A stretch of 64,000 bases of DNA from Flavobacterium sp. J49 (GCF_011742145.1 NZ_JAAQQU010000105.1:248001-312000), one strand, 5' to 3'. Numbered from the stretch's first letter, positions 17,531-26,250 are shown. Program-made: numbers and translations. The notes: a model not told the origin generated them from the sequence alone.

Positions 17531-18358
17531 ATGAAAAAAATAACAGACAGCATAGTAAACACTACCACCCCAATGTGGTTTTTGTTGATTGTCATGACTT
17601 TTATGACTAAAAATCTTGAAGCTGCCAATTTCTTCTCTACAAGTACTTCCAAACTAACTATTGAAAGACACCGTGTTTGGATAAATGTCACAGACAGTTC
17701 AACCGGAGCATTTTCTCAAACCCTTTTTGGATACAGAACCGGTGCCACCGATGGATATGATCCGGGTTTAGATGGCGCCTATTTTAATGACGGTGCAATA
17801 GCTCTGACTTCTTTAATTGGAGCCGACAGGTACACTATTCAATTCAGAGGTCTTAATTACGACCCGAATGACATTATTCCTTTGAGTTTTATGACCAATT
17901 ATAATGGTAACTTTACTTTTGCTTTGGACCATGTTGACGGTTTCTTTTTAAACAGTTCACAACCCGTTTATATTTTGGATACTCAAACCAATGTTTACAC
18001 CAATTTAAAAACCTCTAATTATACATTTAGCAGTGCCATAGGTATTTTTAATGATCGTTTCAAATTGGTATTCCACAACCCTTATGAGACTAACAGCTTA
18101 GGACTAAATAATGTGTTTACCGCCAATAATTTAGTAATTTTACAAAACCAGGATAATATCTCTATCAAAACCGGTGACACTGTACTGGAAAGTGTGGCAA
18201 TCTTCAATTTGAACGGTCAAATTATTTATCAAAATTACAATGTAAATGCTACACAATTAACGGTAACAAATTTGAAAATCAATCATCAACCGATAATCAT
18301 TAGAGCCGTTACAAAAGAGGGAATTATGGTTTCCAAAAAATGGTTGCATTACAATTAA
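17531..18358 (+). CDS. Short secreted protein with T9SS type C sorting module
   Basis: Using the ATG at 17531 the protein has 275 residues. A signal peptide or anchor (about 1-35, ending NLEAAN) is followed by a module that begins ERHRVWINVTDSSTGAFSQ and continues through LDHVDGFF, PVYILDTQTNVY, SNYTFSSAIGIFNDRF. A short C-terminal sorting region (NNLVILQNQDNISIKTG... VAIFNLNGQIIY) ends the protein. The same module ends the 941-residue protein at 29754-32579, where it follows a large repeat region. Here there is no passenger, so either the module itself is the functional part or the passenger has been lost. It is a separate transcript after the H-NOX terminator. Confidence 0.75.
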   Translation: MKKITDSIVNTTTPMWFLLIVMTFMTKNLEAANFFSTSTSKLTIERHRVWINVTDSSTGAFSQTLFGYRTGATDGYDPGLDGAYFNDGAIALTSLIGADRYTIQFRGLNYDPNDIIPLSFMTNYNGNFTFALDHVDGFFLNSSQPVYILDTQTNVYTNLKTSNYTFSSAIGIFNDRFKLVFHNPYETNSLGLNNVFTANNLVILQNQDNISIKTGDTVLESVAIFNLNGQIIYQNYNVNATQLTVTNLKINHQPIIIRAVTKEGIMVSKKWLHYN

Positions 18359-18513
18359 AAGATGTATTTCATCCCTAAGTTTTGAATACAAGTTTCATTA
18401 ACAAGAACATGTTGACAATTCATCTGTAATTTAAAACATCTCAACCCAACAAACCCGTTATTCGTCGAATAAAAAAAAAATAAAATTTAATAAATTTTAC
18501 ATTTGTTATATCT

Positions 18514-18975
18514 ATGAAATCAAATGAAATATTAATATCGCATAACCAAAATTCACCTGTTGATTATTATAACGCTGTAGGTTTAATATATGACAATTCC
18601 ATATACATTAATAAGAAAGATTGTTTAGTCAGACTGGAGTTAAGCTTAATTAGGAATATATATTTTAAAAAAGAGAAAGCTTTAACAAGCAACATTTTCT
18701 TATTGTCAATTGGATTGTTTTTAATTGCCATGCTAGCACTTACAGACAAAATTATTCCTTTAGACTTTAAGGTAATAGGATACTCAACTGCTGTAGTTGC
18801 TGTGTTGCTGGCTTTTTTAATTAAGTTCAATAATTACAAAATCATAATTACCACTATAAATAACAACATCATCACAACCAACATCAATTCAGAGTACTGT
18901 GAGGATGGATTGGAACTTGTGACCAGAATAAGAAATAACATTAATAAAGAGAACTCATTAATCAGAGCAGTATAA
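18514..18975 (+). CDS. Two-TM hypothetical protein (unknown operon, gene 1)
   Basis: A 153-residue protein. N-terminal beta-rich segment (1-55), two adjacent hydrophobic helices (about 64-82 and 88-106), then a short beta segment (YKIIITTINNNIITT) and an amphipathic helix. This split arrangement resembles small DUF6232-like membrane proteins, but the similarity is weak and I would not assign it. Its stop is immediately followed by the ATG of the next gene, so the three genes 18514-19657 form one operon. The operon is more AT-rich than its neighbours. Confidence 0.5.
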   Translation: MKSNEILISHNQNSPVDYYNAVGLIYDNSIYINKKDCLVRLELSLIRNIYFKKEKALTSNIFLLSIGLFLIAMLALTDKIIPLDFKVIGYSTAVVAVLLAFLIKFNNYKIIITTINNNIITTNINSEYCEDGLELVTRIRNNINKENSLIRAV

Positions 18976-19272
18976 ATGACCGCTGTAAGTGTATATTACC
19001 CTCCATTAGGATTACTTGAAAGAAGAAATCTGACTGTGTTTTGCTCCGAGGTAAAAACTGTGTTTTTAGAGCATATCACTTTTGTTTCTATTTATAAGAG
19101 AAAAAGAAACTTTCAAAAGTTTTTTAAACCACTGTTTGGAGATAAATACACTTTTGTAATATTCCTAAAAAACGATAAGCAAATTGAATTTTCTTTTACT
19201 GAAGAAAAACTAGCACTGGCACTCGAATTAAAAGAAGAAATAATTAAAAGGAAATTAAAATTATCAGCCTAA
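18976..19272 (+). CDS. Small hypothetical protein (unknown operon, gene 2)
   Basis: A 98-residue basic protein whose ATG directly follows the upstream TAA. It is predicted mostly beta with a C-terminal helix (EKLALALELKEEIIKRK), a pattern like a minimal PH-type fold. Like gene 1 it has an aromatic/basic segment (FVSIYKRKRNF), followed here by a strand-rich KYTFVIFLKNDKQIEF. There is no signal peptide or membrane segment. I do not recognise the family. Confidence 0.45.
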   Translation: MTAVSVYYPPLGLLERRNLTVFCSEVKTVFLEHITFVSIYKRKRNFQKFFKPLFGDKYTFVIFLKNDKQIEFSFTEEKLALALELKEEIIKRKLKLSA

Positions 19273-19276
19273 TACA

Positions 19277-19657
19277 ATGAAGGAAAAAATATTAATTTAT
19301 GATCGTTCGTTGGGGTACGGAATATATTTTGATAAAATTTTTAAAAAAGAGTACGAAGTAGTTATAACCACAAAAAATATTATTCTGAATAGATTAGATT
19401 TATTCTACTTTGATTATATAATTTTTATGGTAAACGAAACGGAAGATGTTCACTTTTTTACAAAAATTTATTCTTCTAACAAAGGGATTAATTTATTTCT
19501 GGGGATTACACAAAATAGATTTAAAGAACACTTCCAAAATTTACAAGACGTACATCTTATAAATCTGGAATTGAGCAAAACAGACATCGTTAAGTTTATA
19601 AACAAGAAATTAAATAATAACTATACAGAAAACAGACATTCCAATCAACTCACCTGA
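19277..19657 (+). CDS. Receiver-like hypothetical protein (unknown operon, gene 3)
   Basis: A 126-residue protein, four bases after gene 2. The order of predicted strands and helices (KILIYD at the start, DYIIFMVNE near the middle, INLFLGITQN, VHLINLELSKTDIVKFINKKL at the end) resembles a CheY-like alpha/beta fold. The usual acidic cluster and phosphoacceptor aspartate are not present in their normal context. It could be a degenerate receiver. A terminator-like T13 tract follows at 19711. Function unknown. Confidence 0.45.
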   Translation: MKEKILIYDRSLGYGIYFDKIFKKEYEVVITTKNIILNRLDLFYFDYIIFMVNETEDVHFFTKIYSSNKGINLFLGITQNRFKEHFQNLQDVHLINLELSKTDIVKFINKKLNNNYTENRHSNQLT

Positions 19658-19810
19658 GCATTCTATTAGTAAAATTTTAAAGCAATAAATTTAACTTTGT
19701 TGGAAGTCTGTTTTTTTTTTTTTCATACTTATCTGATTTTAAAAGATAAGATCGGAAAACTACTTTCCATAATTGGGCTGGAATTGTAGTTCATATTTTT
19801 GATAGATTAT

Positions 19811-19843
19811 CAAGCCGTCTTTTTATAGGACGGCTTGGTTTTT
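19811..19843 (+). terminator. Rho-independent terminator
   Basis: CAAGCCGTC (19811-19819) pairs with GACGGCTTG (19829-19837) and is followed by GTTTTT. It is about 150 bases after the last ORF, so it may end either the unknown operon or a separate small RNA. Confidence 0.75.
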
Positions 19844-19916
19844 ATATTCATATTTATTGACAACTAATAAACCAGTTAAAATTCACATTTTCATTAAAGC
19901 CAAATGCTGTCCGAAT

Positions 19917-19941
19917 AAAAAACCACGCCTTTCGACGTGGT
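19917..19941 (-). terminator. Terminator at the end of the cbb3 locus
   Basis: On the minus strand ACCACG/CGTGGT forms a 6-bp stem with an eight-base loop followed by six T. It lies 23 bases after the stop of the YdcH-like gene and closes the long minus-strand cluster. Confidence 0.7.
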
Positions 19942-19963
19942 CATTAACTCAACTAACTTTAAT

Positions 19964-20194
19964 TTATTTATTCAAATGGGCGTAAATTTCGTCTTTCAAG
20001 AATAGCAACTTGGCTTTCAGTTCATGCATAAAGTTATCATTGGCAATCTCTGAGCCCATGTTGATTCGGTGAATTTGGTGCTCTATCTCATGGTACTCAT
20101 CAAAAAGTGTTCTGAAATGAGCATCTGAAATTTTCAGTTCGTGAATTCTTTCTTTATGTTCAGGGAATTCGTGTAGTAAATCGTGTTTTTCCAT
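19964..20194 (-). CDS. YdcH family (DUF465) small helical protein
   Basis: A 76-residue coiled-coil protein matching the YdcH/DUF465 pattern: HDLLHEFPEHKERIHEL near the N-terminus, FRTLFDEYHEIEHQIHRI in the middle, and a C-terminal LKAKLLFLKDEIYAHL. The biochemical role of the family is not established. It is the last gene of the cbb3 locus, 67 bases after the SafE-like gene, so it is either part of the same transcript or separately expressed. No clear -7 box is seen in the gap. Confidence 0.75.
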   Translation of the reverse strand: MEKHDLLHEFPEHKERIHELKISDAHFRTLFDEYHEIEHQIHRINMGSEIANDNFMHELKAKLLFLKDEIYAHLNK

Positions 20195-20261
20195 GGTTAG
20201 TGTTTTTTATATTATTTGTTTAAAAATTAACTTTGTCCTTGTATTTCAGCCTTGTTATATC

Positions 20262-20963
20262 CTAATGACAATTGGCTTCAGCCTGCACAAATAAGTTCAT
20301 ATGGCTTGGTGAAACATAAGCGATGTCTAAACCCATGCCTCTAAGTACAAATAACAATCCGATGATAACGGTTATTAAAGGTACTACTTTCTGCAATTTG
20401 TTTCTAAAAGGCAAAGACAAAATGCCGCTCACATAAACCACGGCGCTCATCAACGGAATAGTGCCTATGCCGTAAAGCAACATATAAGTGACACCTAAAG
20501 GAACGTTCTGCATGGCTATGGCTCCAAAGAGTGCAGCGTAAACCAATCCGCAAGGCAACAAACCATTAAATATCCCTATTGTAAAAAAAGCATCCGGTGA
20601 TTTGCGTTTGAATTGGTTACCCAGACTGCTTTTTACTCTAGTAATGACTTTGTAAATGGGTTTGGAGAAATTATATTGGGCAAAAATCCTTTCAGGAATA
20701 ATGGCTATTAAAATCATCAAAATACCCAGCACAATAGAAAATCGTTGTTGCATTCCGGCGAGATACAATCCTTTGCCTAATAATCCGAAAAGCAAACCTA
20801 AAGTAGCATAGGAAGTCAATCTTCCGGAGTGATACAATAAAATTTGCAATGCTTTTTTAGTCGGATTGTTTCTGTCTACCGGTAACATCATGGCTATGGG
20901 TCCACACATGCCTATGCAATGTAAACTGGAAACTAAGCCAAAGATGAGCGCAGTGTAAAGCAT
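20262..20963 (-). CDS. SafE-like membrane protein of the cbb3 cluster
   Basis: A 233-residue protein with about six membrane segments, of the sulfite exporter TauE/SafE group close to the DsbD transmembrane domain. Two characteristic motifs are present: SSLHCIGMCGPIAMM at the N-terminus (paired cysteines) and NGLLPCGLVYAALFGA mid-protein. Genes of this type regularly follow ccoGH in Bacteroidota and are suspected to take part in oxidase maturation, by metal or reductant handling; the actual substrate is not established. It lies 20 bases after ccoH, in the same direction. Confidence 0.85.
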   Translation of the reverse strand: MLYTALIFGLVSSLHCIGMCGPIAMMLPVDRNNPTKKALQILLYHSGRLTSYATLGLLFGLLGKGLYLAGMQQRFSIVLGILMILIAIIPERIFAQYNFSKPIYKVITRVKSSLGNQFKRKSPDAFFTIGIFNGLLPCGLVYAALFGAIAMQNVPLGVTYMLLYGIGTIPLMSAVVYVSGILSLPFRNKLQKVVPLITVIIGLLFVLRGMGLDIAYVSPSHMNLFVQAEANCH

Positions 20964-20983
20964 TTTCTAGAATGTTAGACCTT

Positions 20984-21430
20984 TTAGAAATAGATTTCTT
21001 CTTTATTCAAGTAAGTTTTGCCTTCATATTCCCAAGCAACAGTAATACCCCAAAGACCGCCAACCAGATTGTTTTTAGGTATGAGCAAATCGGAAGCGGA
21101 CAATGAAATAGGGATTTCAAAATCCAGCTTTTGGTTTGACGGTCTATAAAGGGATACTTTTCCTTTTATTTTGGCAGCATCGAGTTCGGCAGGAAAATTC
21201 ACTGCTATACCTTCTGCGGTTTTATTTATGGCTACTTTCTCGCTGAGATTATTAGCATTTTGCATGCTTTCAATATTGCTTTGCACTAGTTTTTCTTTTC
21301 TGTAATAATCCTCGGTAACCATTTCGTTATCGTATTGACTGTCAGATTGTACTTTGAACACAAAGTATAAAATGAAGCCCATGAATAGTGCTATTGCAAT
21401 GACAATTCCTTTTCCCCAATTCATTTTCAT
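20984..21430 (-). CDS. ccoH: CcoH/FixH family cbb3 oxidase assembly protein
   Basis: A 148-residue protein with one N-terminal membrane anchor (GIVIAIALFMGFILYFVFKV) and a periplasmic beta-rich FixH domain (SLYRPSNQKLDFEIPI, LVGGLWGITVAWEYEGKTY). The segment DNEMVTEDYYRKE after the anchor is typical. FixH/CcoH proteins are needed for stable assembly of cbb3 oxidase. It lies 12 bases after ccoG and 20 before the SafE-like gene, so it is clearly in the operon. Confidence 0.9.
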   Translation of the reverse strand: MKMNWGKGIVIAIALFMGFILYFVFKVQSDSQYDNEMVTEDYYRKEKLVQSNIESMQNANNLSEKVAINKTAEGIAVNFPAELDAAKIKGKVSLYRPSNQKLDFEIPISLSASDLLIPKNNLVGGLWGITVAWEYEGKTYLNKEEIYF

Positions 21431-21442
21431 AATTCCTATCTT

Positions 21443-22864
21443 TTAGTTGAAACTTCTCGGACCAACAAAATTGGTGGTTGCTGTTTCGATTAATTTATCG
21501 TTATTGTAGATTTCAATTTTTAGTTCTACTTTCTCATCTTTTAAGTTACTTTCTAAAATTTTCACAAAGAAAGTTCCTTTGCTGATGCCTTGTTTCGGTA
21601 CTTTGGTAAACGGACTGCCAACCAATTTGATTTCCCCTTTGGGCTCGATCAATTTGAAAGTCACGTGATCAAATTCCTTCTCGGTTTTATTGATAATATC
21701 ATAATTATAGATATTACTGATTTTGTCACCATCGTGTTGGAATAATTGTCCGGGCGTATGTAAAATTGTTGCTTCTACCTCATTTCTCAAGAACAACATT
21801 CCGATGAAAACGCCAATCAAAATGGCCAAAACCGCTATATAACCTTTCATTCTGGTTGTTAGCTTGAACGGTTCTTTCTTTACAATTTCATCTTCACTGG
21901 CATAGCGAATTAATCCTTTTGGCAAACCGACTTTTTCCATAATCGAATCACATTCATCGATACAGGCGGTACAGTTGATACATTCTAATTGTGTTCCGTT
22001 TCTAATGTCAATTCCGGTAGGGCAAACATGCACGCAAACTTTGCAATCGATACAATCGCCTTTGCCTAGTGCTTGTCTGTCTTCATTTTTATTGAATTTG
22101 GCCCTGCCGGTTTCTCCTTCGCCACGCACATGGTCATAGGCCACATTGATGGTTTTATTGTCCAATAAAACACCCTGCATTCTGCCATATGGACAAGCGA
22201 TAATACAAACTTGTTCTCTGAACCAGGCATAAATGAAATAGAAAACCGCGGTAAAAATTAATAAGGCTACCAGCGTACTGCCATTATGGGCCGGACCTTC
22301 TTTAATAAATTGGATTAGTTCATCACTTCCGATTAAATAGGCCAAAAACACATTGGCAATAATAAAGGAGATGATGAAAAAGACCACCCATTTAGTCACA
22401 CGCTTTCTAATCTTTTCAGCATCCCAAGCTTGTTTTGCCAAGCGCATTTGCTGTGCTCTGTCACCGTCAATCCAAAACTCGATACGACGGAAAACCATTT
22501 CCATAAAAATAGTTTGCGGACAAAACCAACCACAAAAAATACGGCCGAATGCCACCGTAAACAAAGCCAATCCCACTACTCCAATAATCATAGAGATTAC
22601 AAAAAGGTGAAAATCTTGGGGCCAAAACGGAAAGCTGAAAATGTTAAACCTTCTGTCGACTACATTAAAAAGTAAGAACTGATTGCCGTTGATTTTGATA
22701 AACGGCGCTGATAACAAAAAGGCCAACAGAAAATAACTGAGTACTTTTCGTTTATCAAAAAAAGGACCTGAAGGTTTTTTTGGATAAATAAAAGCTCTTT
22801 TCCCCTTCTCATCTATAGTTGCGATACTATCTCTAAAACTTTCATCAGGATTGTGTGTTGCCAT
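21443..22864 (-). CDS. ccoG: Cytochrome c oxidase accessory protein CcoG
   Basis: A 473-residue polytopic iron-sulfur protein related to RdxA/FixG. Cysteine motifs: CGWFCPQ near residue 115, CIIACPYGR near 220, and two ferredoxin-like clusters CIDCKVCVHVCP and CINCTACIDEC near 270-305. About five membrane segments flank them, and an IgG-like FixG_C domain closes the protein. CcoG reduces copper for insertion into the cbb3 active site in studied organisms. It is separated from ccoP by 76 bases that contain a perfect 11-bp hairpin. Confidence 0.95.
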   Translation of the reverse strand: MATHNPDESFRDSIATIDEKGKRAFIYPKKPSGPFFDKRKVLSYFLLAFLLSAPFIKINGNQFLLFNVVDRRFNIFSFPFWPQDFHLFVISMIIGVVGLALFTVAFGRIFCGWFCPQTIFMEMVFRRIEFWIDGDRAQQMRLAKQAWDAEKIRKRVTKWVVFFIISFIIANVFLAYLIGSDELIQFIKEGPAHNGSTLVALLIFTAVFYFIYAWFREQVCIIACPYGRMQGVLLDNKTINVAYDHVRGEGETGRAKFNKNEDRQALGKGDCIDCKVCVHVCPTGIDIRNGTQLECINCTACIDECDSIMEKVGLPKGLIRYASEDEIVKKEPFKLTTRMKGYIAVLAILIGVFIGMLFLRNEVEATILHTPGQLFQHDGDKISNIYNYDIINKTEKEFDHVTFKLIEPKGEIKLVGSPFTKVPKQGISKGTFFVKILESNLKDEKVELKIEIYNNDKLIETATTNFVGPRSFN

Positions 22865-22901
22865 CTTGTTTTTGAATTAATGATTTAATTCGGTTTGTTT
22901 T

Positions 22902-22932
22902 GAGAGGTTTTGAGCGTTGGCCAAAACCTCTC
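22902..22932 (-). other. Intercistronic 11-bp hairpin between ccoP and ccoG
   Basis: GAGAGGTTTTG (22902-22912) and CAAAACCTCTC (22922-22932) form a perfect stem with a nine-base loop. On the transcribed (minus) strand no T-run follows, so it is not a standard terminator. It could stabilise the 3' end of a processed ccoNOQP message or partly attenuate reading into ccoG. Confidence 0.6.
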
Positions 22933-22940
22933 TTTATTCT

Positions 22941-23879
22941 CTATTTTACAGCTACTTTAGTACTATCGACTACTGCAGCTGCATCAGCACTCGGAGCTGC
23001 TTCTTCCACCCATTTTTCTCCTTCTGCTGCTTTAGCTCCGGCAGGTTTTGTGCCTTGTAAACTTAAAACATAACTGGCTACATTTTGCACTTCTTTAGTG
23101 CCTAATGTTTTGGCCCAGCCCACCATCGTTGGGTTGTTTTTACTTCCTTCGGCAATCAACTTAAAGACGTTTTTGATACCTCCACCGTTAATCCAGTGGT
23201 CATCGGTTAAATTTGGTCCGACTACACCTCCACCATCAGCTTTGTGACAAGCAGCACAGGCATTGGCATAAATTTCTTTTCCTTTGGCCAAACTTTCCGC
23301 ATCAGTCAATAAAGTTACTTTGTCAAAAGTGATTTCTTCTTTAGGCGAATTGAGTTTGTTTTTTTCAATTTCGATATTCGCCGCAGCCACTTCTTGATCA
23401 TATTCTTGCGCTTGTGTGTAATCATCCATAACATGGAATCTTACCAAATAAATTACTCCGAAAATAACCGTAGCATAGAATAAATTCACCCACCATGGTG
23501 GTAAAACATTGTCTAACTCTTTGATACCGTCATAATCGTGATCTAACATCACATCGGCTTCTTGCTCGATAGATTTGGAACGGGTCATACTCTTCATTAA
23601 GTTTTGAACCCATTTGCTCTCTGTAAAAGATACTGTTTGGGCTTCTTCTAACTGTTTGCGTTGCTCATCGGTCAACATGTGGTAAGTCACTTTGTCTACT
23701 GCACTAACCACAATTTCTATGGCTACCAACAAAAACAAGAAGACTACCAAAAACAAGGCTACCATAGGGAACTTGATAAAAGCCGGACGGTCACCTGAGT
23801 CAATAAAATATTCCAAGGCGCCGAATACAATGGCGAAAATCAACGGAACTCTTACGTATGATGGAAATAATTTTTTCAT
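22941..23879 (-). CDS. ccoP: cbb3-type cytochrome c oxidase subunit III (monohaem CcoP)
   Basis: A 312-residue CcoP. It has two N-terminal membrane segments, a soluble linker, a third membrane segment beginning at the CcoP_N signature (LPPWWVNLFYATVIFGVIY), and a C-terminal cytochrome c domain with one haem site CAACH near residue 208 and distal methionine candidates in NPTMVGWAKTL. Proteobacterial CcoP usually has two haem c sites; a single one is seen in Bacteroidota. The extra N-terminal membrane pair is also of the Bacteroidota kind. The tail is alanine-rich. It passes electrons from c-type cytochromes to CcoO/CcoN. Confidence 0.94.
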   Translation of the reverse strand: MKKLFPSYVRVPLIFAIVFGALEYFIDSGDRPAFIKFPMVALFLVVFLFLLVAIEIVVSAVDKVTYHMLTDEQRKQLEEAQTVSFTESKWVQNLMKSMTRSKSIEQEADVMLDHDYDGIKELDNVLPPWWVNLFYATVIFGVIYLVRFHVMDDYTQAQEYDQEVAAANIEIEKNKLNSPKEEITFDKVTLLTDAESLAKGKEIYANACAACHKADGGGVVGPNLTDDHWINGGGIKNVFKLIAEGSKNNPTMVGWAKTLGTKEVQNVASYVLSLQGTKPAGAKAAEGEKWVEEAAPSADAAAVVDSTKVAVK

Positions 23880-23903
23880 TTTTATACTTTTTATGTTGCG
23901 TTA

Positions 23904-24071
23904 TTAGTCTTCTAACGGAAGGCTGCTTACTTTTTTGATGGTTTCTTTGCTATAAGTCATCGCCCAAACCGTGAACAAGACAAAAGCCGTAAAGAAAATC
24001 GTCAGTGAAATGATAGGGTAGATTTCTACTCCTGTAATCGTTTCTAAATTGTGTTTGACATATTTTAACAT
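23904..24071 (-). CDS. ccoQ: CcoQ-like small cbb3 oxidase subunit
   Basis: A 55-residue protein found by translating the gap between ccoP and ccoNO. It starts MLKYVKHNLETITGVEIYP, has one membrane helix (about 19-39, IISLTIFFTAFVLFTVWAM) and a short charged tail ending LPLED. Size, topology and position five bases after ccoNO match CcoQ/FixQ, which stabilises the oxidase. It is terminated by tandem TAA codons. Confidence 0.85.
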   Translation of the reverse strand: MLKYVKHNLETITGVEIYPIISLTIFFTAFVLFTVWAMTYSKETIKKVSSLPLED

Positions 24072-24076
24072 GACAC

Positions 24077-26248
24077 TTATTTTTTAGATTTTACTTGAGT
24101 ATCAGTTCCTAATCGCTGAAGATAAGCAATCAAGGCTACAATCTCTCTGTCTTTCAACGGAACGGTTGCGTTTCCGAAAGCTTTTTTGATATCGGCATTT
24201 GCCAATAATCTGGCTTCAATTTTGGCGGCTTGTTCTTCAGAAATTTTAACCGCATTGGCTACTTCTTCTTTAGAATAAGGAACCCCTAAAGTCACCATCG
24301 CTTCCATCTTAGCTTGCAATGTTGAATTGTCTAATTCATCTTTAATCAACCATTGGTATCTTGGCATGATAGAACCCGGAGAAATACTTTGTGGGTCGTA
24401 CATGTGATTGAAATGCCATACGTCATCTCTACCTCCGTTGAATGGTTTGCCCGGAACACCTTCTCTCGCTAAATCCGGTCCGGTACGTTTAGAACCCCAA
24501 AGGAATGGATGATCGTATACATTCTCTCCCGATTTAGAATACTCACCATAACGCTCTACTTCAGAACGGAAAGGACGAATCATTTGAGAGTGACAGCTCA
24601 CACAACCTTCACGGATATACAAATCTCTACCTTGTAGTTCAAGCGGAGTATATGGTTTTACTGCGGCTATAGTTGGTATATTAGATTTTACCAAAATCGT
24701 TGGCAAGATTTGAATCAAACCACCAATTAAAATCGCAATGGTAGTATAAACCATGAATCTTACCGGCTTTCTTTCCAACCAAGCATGCCATTTTTCCCCT
24801 TTCAATCGGTTTGGACTGATTACTGCCAATGCAGGAGCTTCAGCAGGTTCGTCTTGAATAGCAGATCCTTGTTTTACGGTTTTTACAATGTTGTAAACCA
24901 AAACAATCACCCCAACCAAATACAAAGTACCCCCGATGGCACGCATCCAGTACATTGGCATAATTTGAGTTACTGTTTCTAAGAAGTTACCGTATTGTAA
25001 GGTTCCATCCGGTTTGAATTGTTTCCACATAGAAGCCTGAGTAAATCCGGCTACATACATAGGCAATGCATATAAAATAATTCCTAAAGTCCCAATCCAG
25101 AAGTGGAAGTTGGCCAATTTTTCAGAATATAATTTGGTTTTAGTCATTCTTGGGATTAACCAATAAATCATACCGAAGGATAAGAATCCGTTCCAAGCTA
25201 AAGCACCAACGTGTACGTGGGCAATAATCCAGTCGGTAAAGTGGGCAATTGCATTTACGTTTTTCAAAGACAACATCGGACCTTCAAAAGTAGCCATACC
25301 ATAACCGGTAATCGCTACTACGAAGAATTTCAACACGGCATCAGTACGCACTTTATCCCAAACCCCACGAAGCGTTAACAATCCGTTGATCATACCACCC
25401 CAAGACGGTGCGATTAACATTACTGAGAATACTACGCCAAGGTTTTGTGCCCAATCCGGTAATGAAGAGTACAACAAGTGGTGTGGTCCGGCCCAGATGT
25501 AGATAAAGATCAAAGACCAGAAGTGAATAATAGAAAGTCTATAAGAATAAACAGGACGATTAGCTGCTTTTGGCACAAAATAATACATCATTCCTAAGAA
25601 CGGCGTGGTTAAAAAGAAAGCTACCGCATTGTGTCCGTACCACCATTGTACTAAAGCATCTTGTACTCCGGCATATACCGAATAAGATTTTAGGGCAGAA
25701 ACCGGTAATTCAAAACTGTTAAATATGTGAAGTACAGCAACGGTAACAAATGTCGCGATGTAGAACCAAATCGCTACATAAATATGACGCTCTCTTCTTT
25801 TGATAATTGTACCAATCATATTGATACCGAATACTACCCAAATCAAAGCAATAGCGATATCAATCGGCCATTCTAACTCGGCATATTCTTTAGAAGTGGT
25901 ATAGCCCAACGGTAAAGTAATCGCCGCGGCTACTATGATTAATTGCCAACCCCAAAAGTGCAGTTTACTTAATAAGTCACTGAACATTCTGGCTTTTAAC
26001 AAACGTTGCATAGAGTAATATACTCCCGCAAACATGGCATTACCCACAAACGCGAAAATCACCGCATTGGTGTGTAAAGGTCTTAGTCTACCAAAACTTA
26101 GAAAGGAAACTCCGCTGGTCACATTGGGAAATAAAAACATAAATGCTAATATTAGCCCAACCAACATCCCCACTATCCCAAAAACGATACTGGCGTAAAT
26201 GAAGTTCCTTACAATTTTGTTGTCATACTGAAATTGTTGCATTTCCAT
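24077..26248 (-). CDS. ccoNO: Fused cbb3 oxidase subunits I and II (CcoN-CcoO)
   Basis: A 723-residue fusion. Residues 1-480 are the 12-helix haem-copper subunit CcoN (RLRPLHTNAVIFAF, WWYGHNAVAFFLTTPFLG, SSLPDWAQNLGVVFS, DWIIAHVHVGALAWNGF). A helix near 505-525 then leads to the CcoO cytochrome c domain with haem motif CVSCH, SQMIRPFRSEVERYGEYS and TGPDLAREG. Fusion of these subunits is known from Bacteroidota. The complex reduces O2 with high affinity and pumps protons, suited to microaerobic growth. It starts two bases after the ccoS stop. Confidence 0.96.
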   Translation of the reverse strand: MEMQQFQYDNKIVRNFIYASIVFGIVGMLVGLILAFMFLFPNVTSGVSFLSFGRLRPLHTNAVIFAFVGNAMFAGVYYSMQRLLKARMFSDLLSKLHFWGWQLIIVAAAITLPLGYTTSKEYAELEWPIDIAIALIWVVFGINMIGTIIKRRERHIYVAIWFYIATFVTVAVLHIFNSFELPVSALKSYSVYAGVQDALVQWWYGHNAVAFFLTTPFLGMMYYFVPKAANRPVYSYRLSIIHFWSLIFIYIWAGPHHLLYSSLPDWAQNLGVVFSVMLIAPSWGGMINGLLTLRGVWDKVRTDAVLKFFVVAITGYGMATFEGPMLSLKNVNAIAHFTDWIIAHVHVGALAWNGFLSFGMIYWLIPRMTKTKLYSEKLANFHFWIGTLGIILYALPMYVAGFTQASMWKQFKPDGTLQYGNFLETVTQIMPMYWMRAIGGTLYLVGVIVLVYNIVKTVKQGSAIQDEPAEAPALAVISPNRLKGEKWHAWLERKPVRFMVYTTIAILIGGLIQILPTILVKSNIPTIAAVKPYTPLELQGRDLYIREGCVSCHSQMIRPFRSEVERYGEYSKSGENVYDHPFLWGSKRTGPDLAREGVPGKPFNGGRDDVWHFNHMYDPQSISPGSIMPRYQWLIKDELDNSTLQAKMEAMVTLGVPYSKEEVANAVKISEEQAAKIEARLLANADIKKAFGNATVPLKDREIVALIAYLQRLGTDTQVKSKK

Positions 26249-26250
26249 AA

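Larger units (their letters stand above)
19658..19963. other. Gene-free interval with T13 tract and candidate small RNA
   Basis: No ORF in these 306 bases looks real. TAACTTTG at 19692-19699 fits the -7 consensus, a run of 13 T lies at 19711-19723, and a strong terminator is at 19811-19843. Between them are small hairpins: CTTATCT/AGATAAG and GGAAA/TTTCC. A transcript of about 130-140 bases from the -7 box to the terminator is possible. The T13 may instead be the end of the preceding operon. Confidence 0.35.

Noticed and set aside
18498..18505. TACATTTG as promoter of the 18514 operon
   Set aside because: It fits the consensus but is only 9 bases from the ATG, which would give an almost leaderless message; the other boxes here lie 16-27 bases (one 40) before the start. 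Left undecided.
20264..20277. ATGACAATTGGCTT before the YdcH-like gene
   Set aside because: It lies at the end of the SafE-like coding sequence, one arm is lost, and no -7 box is at the required distance.
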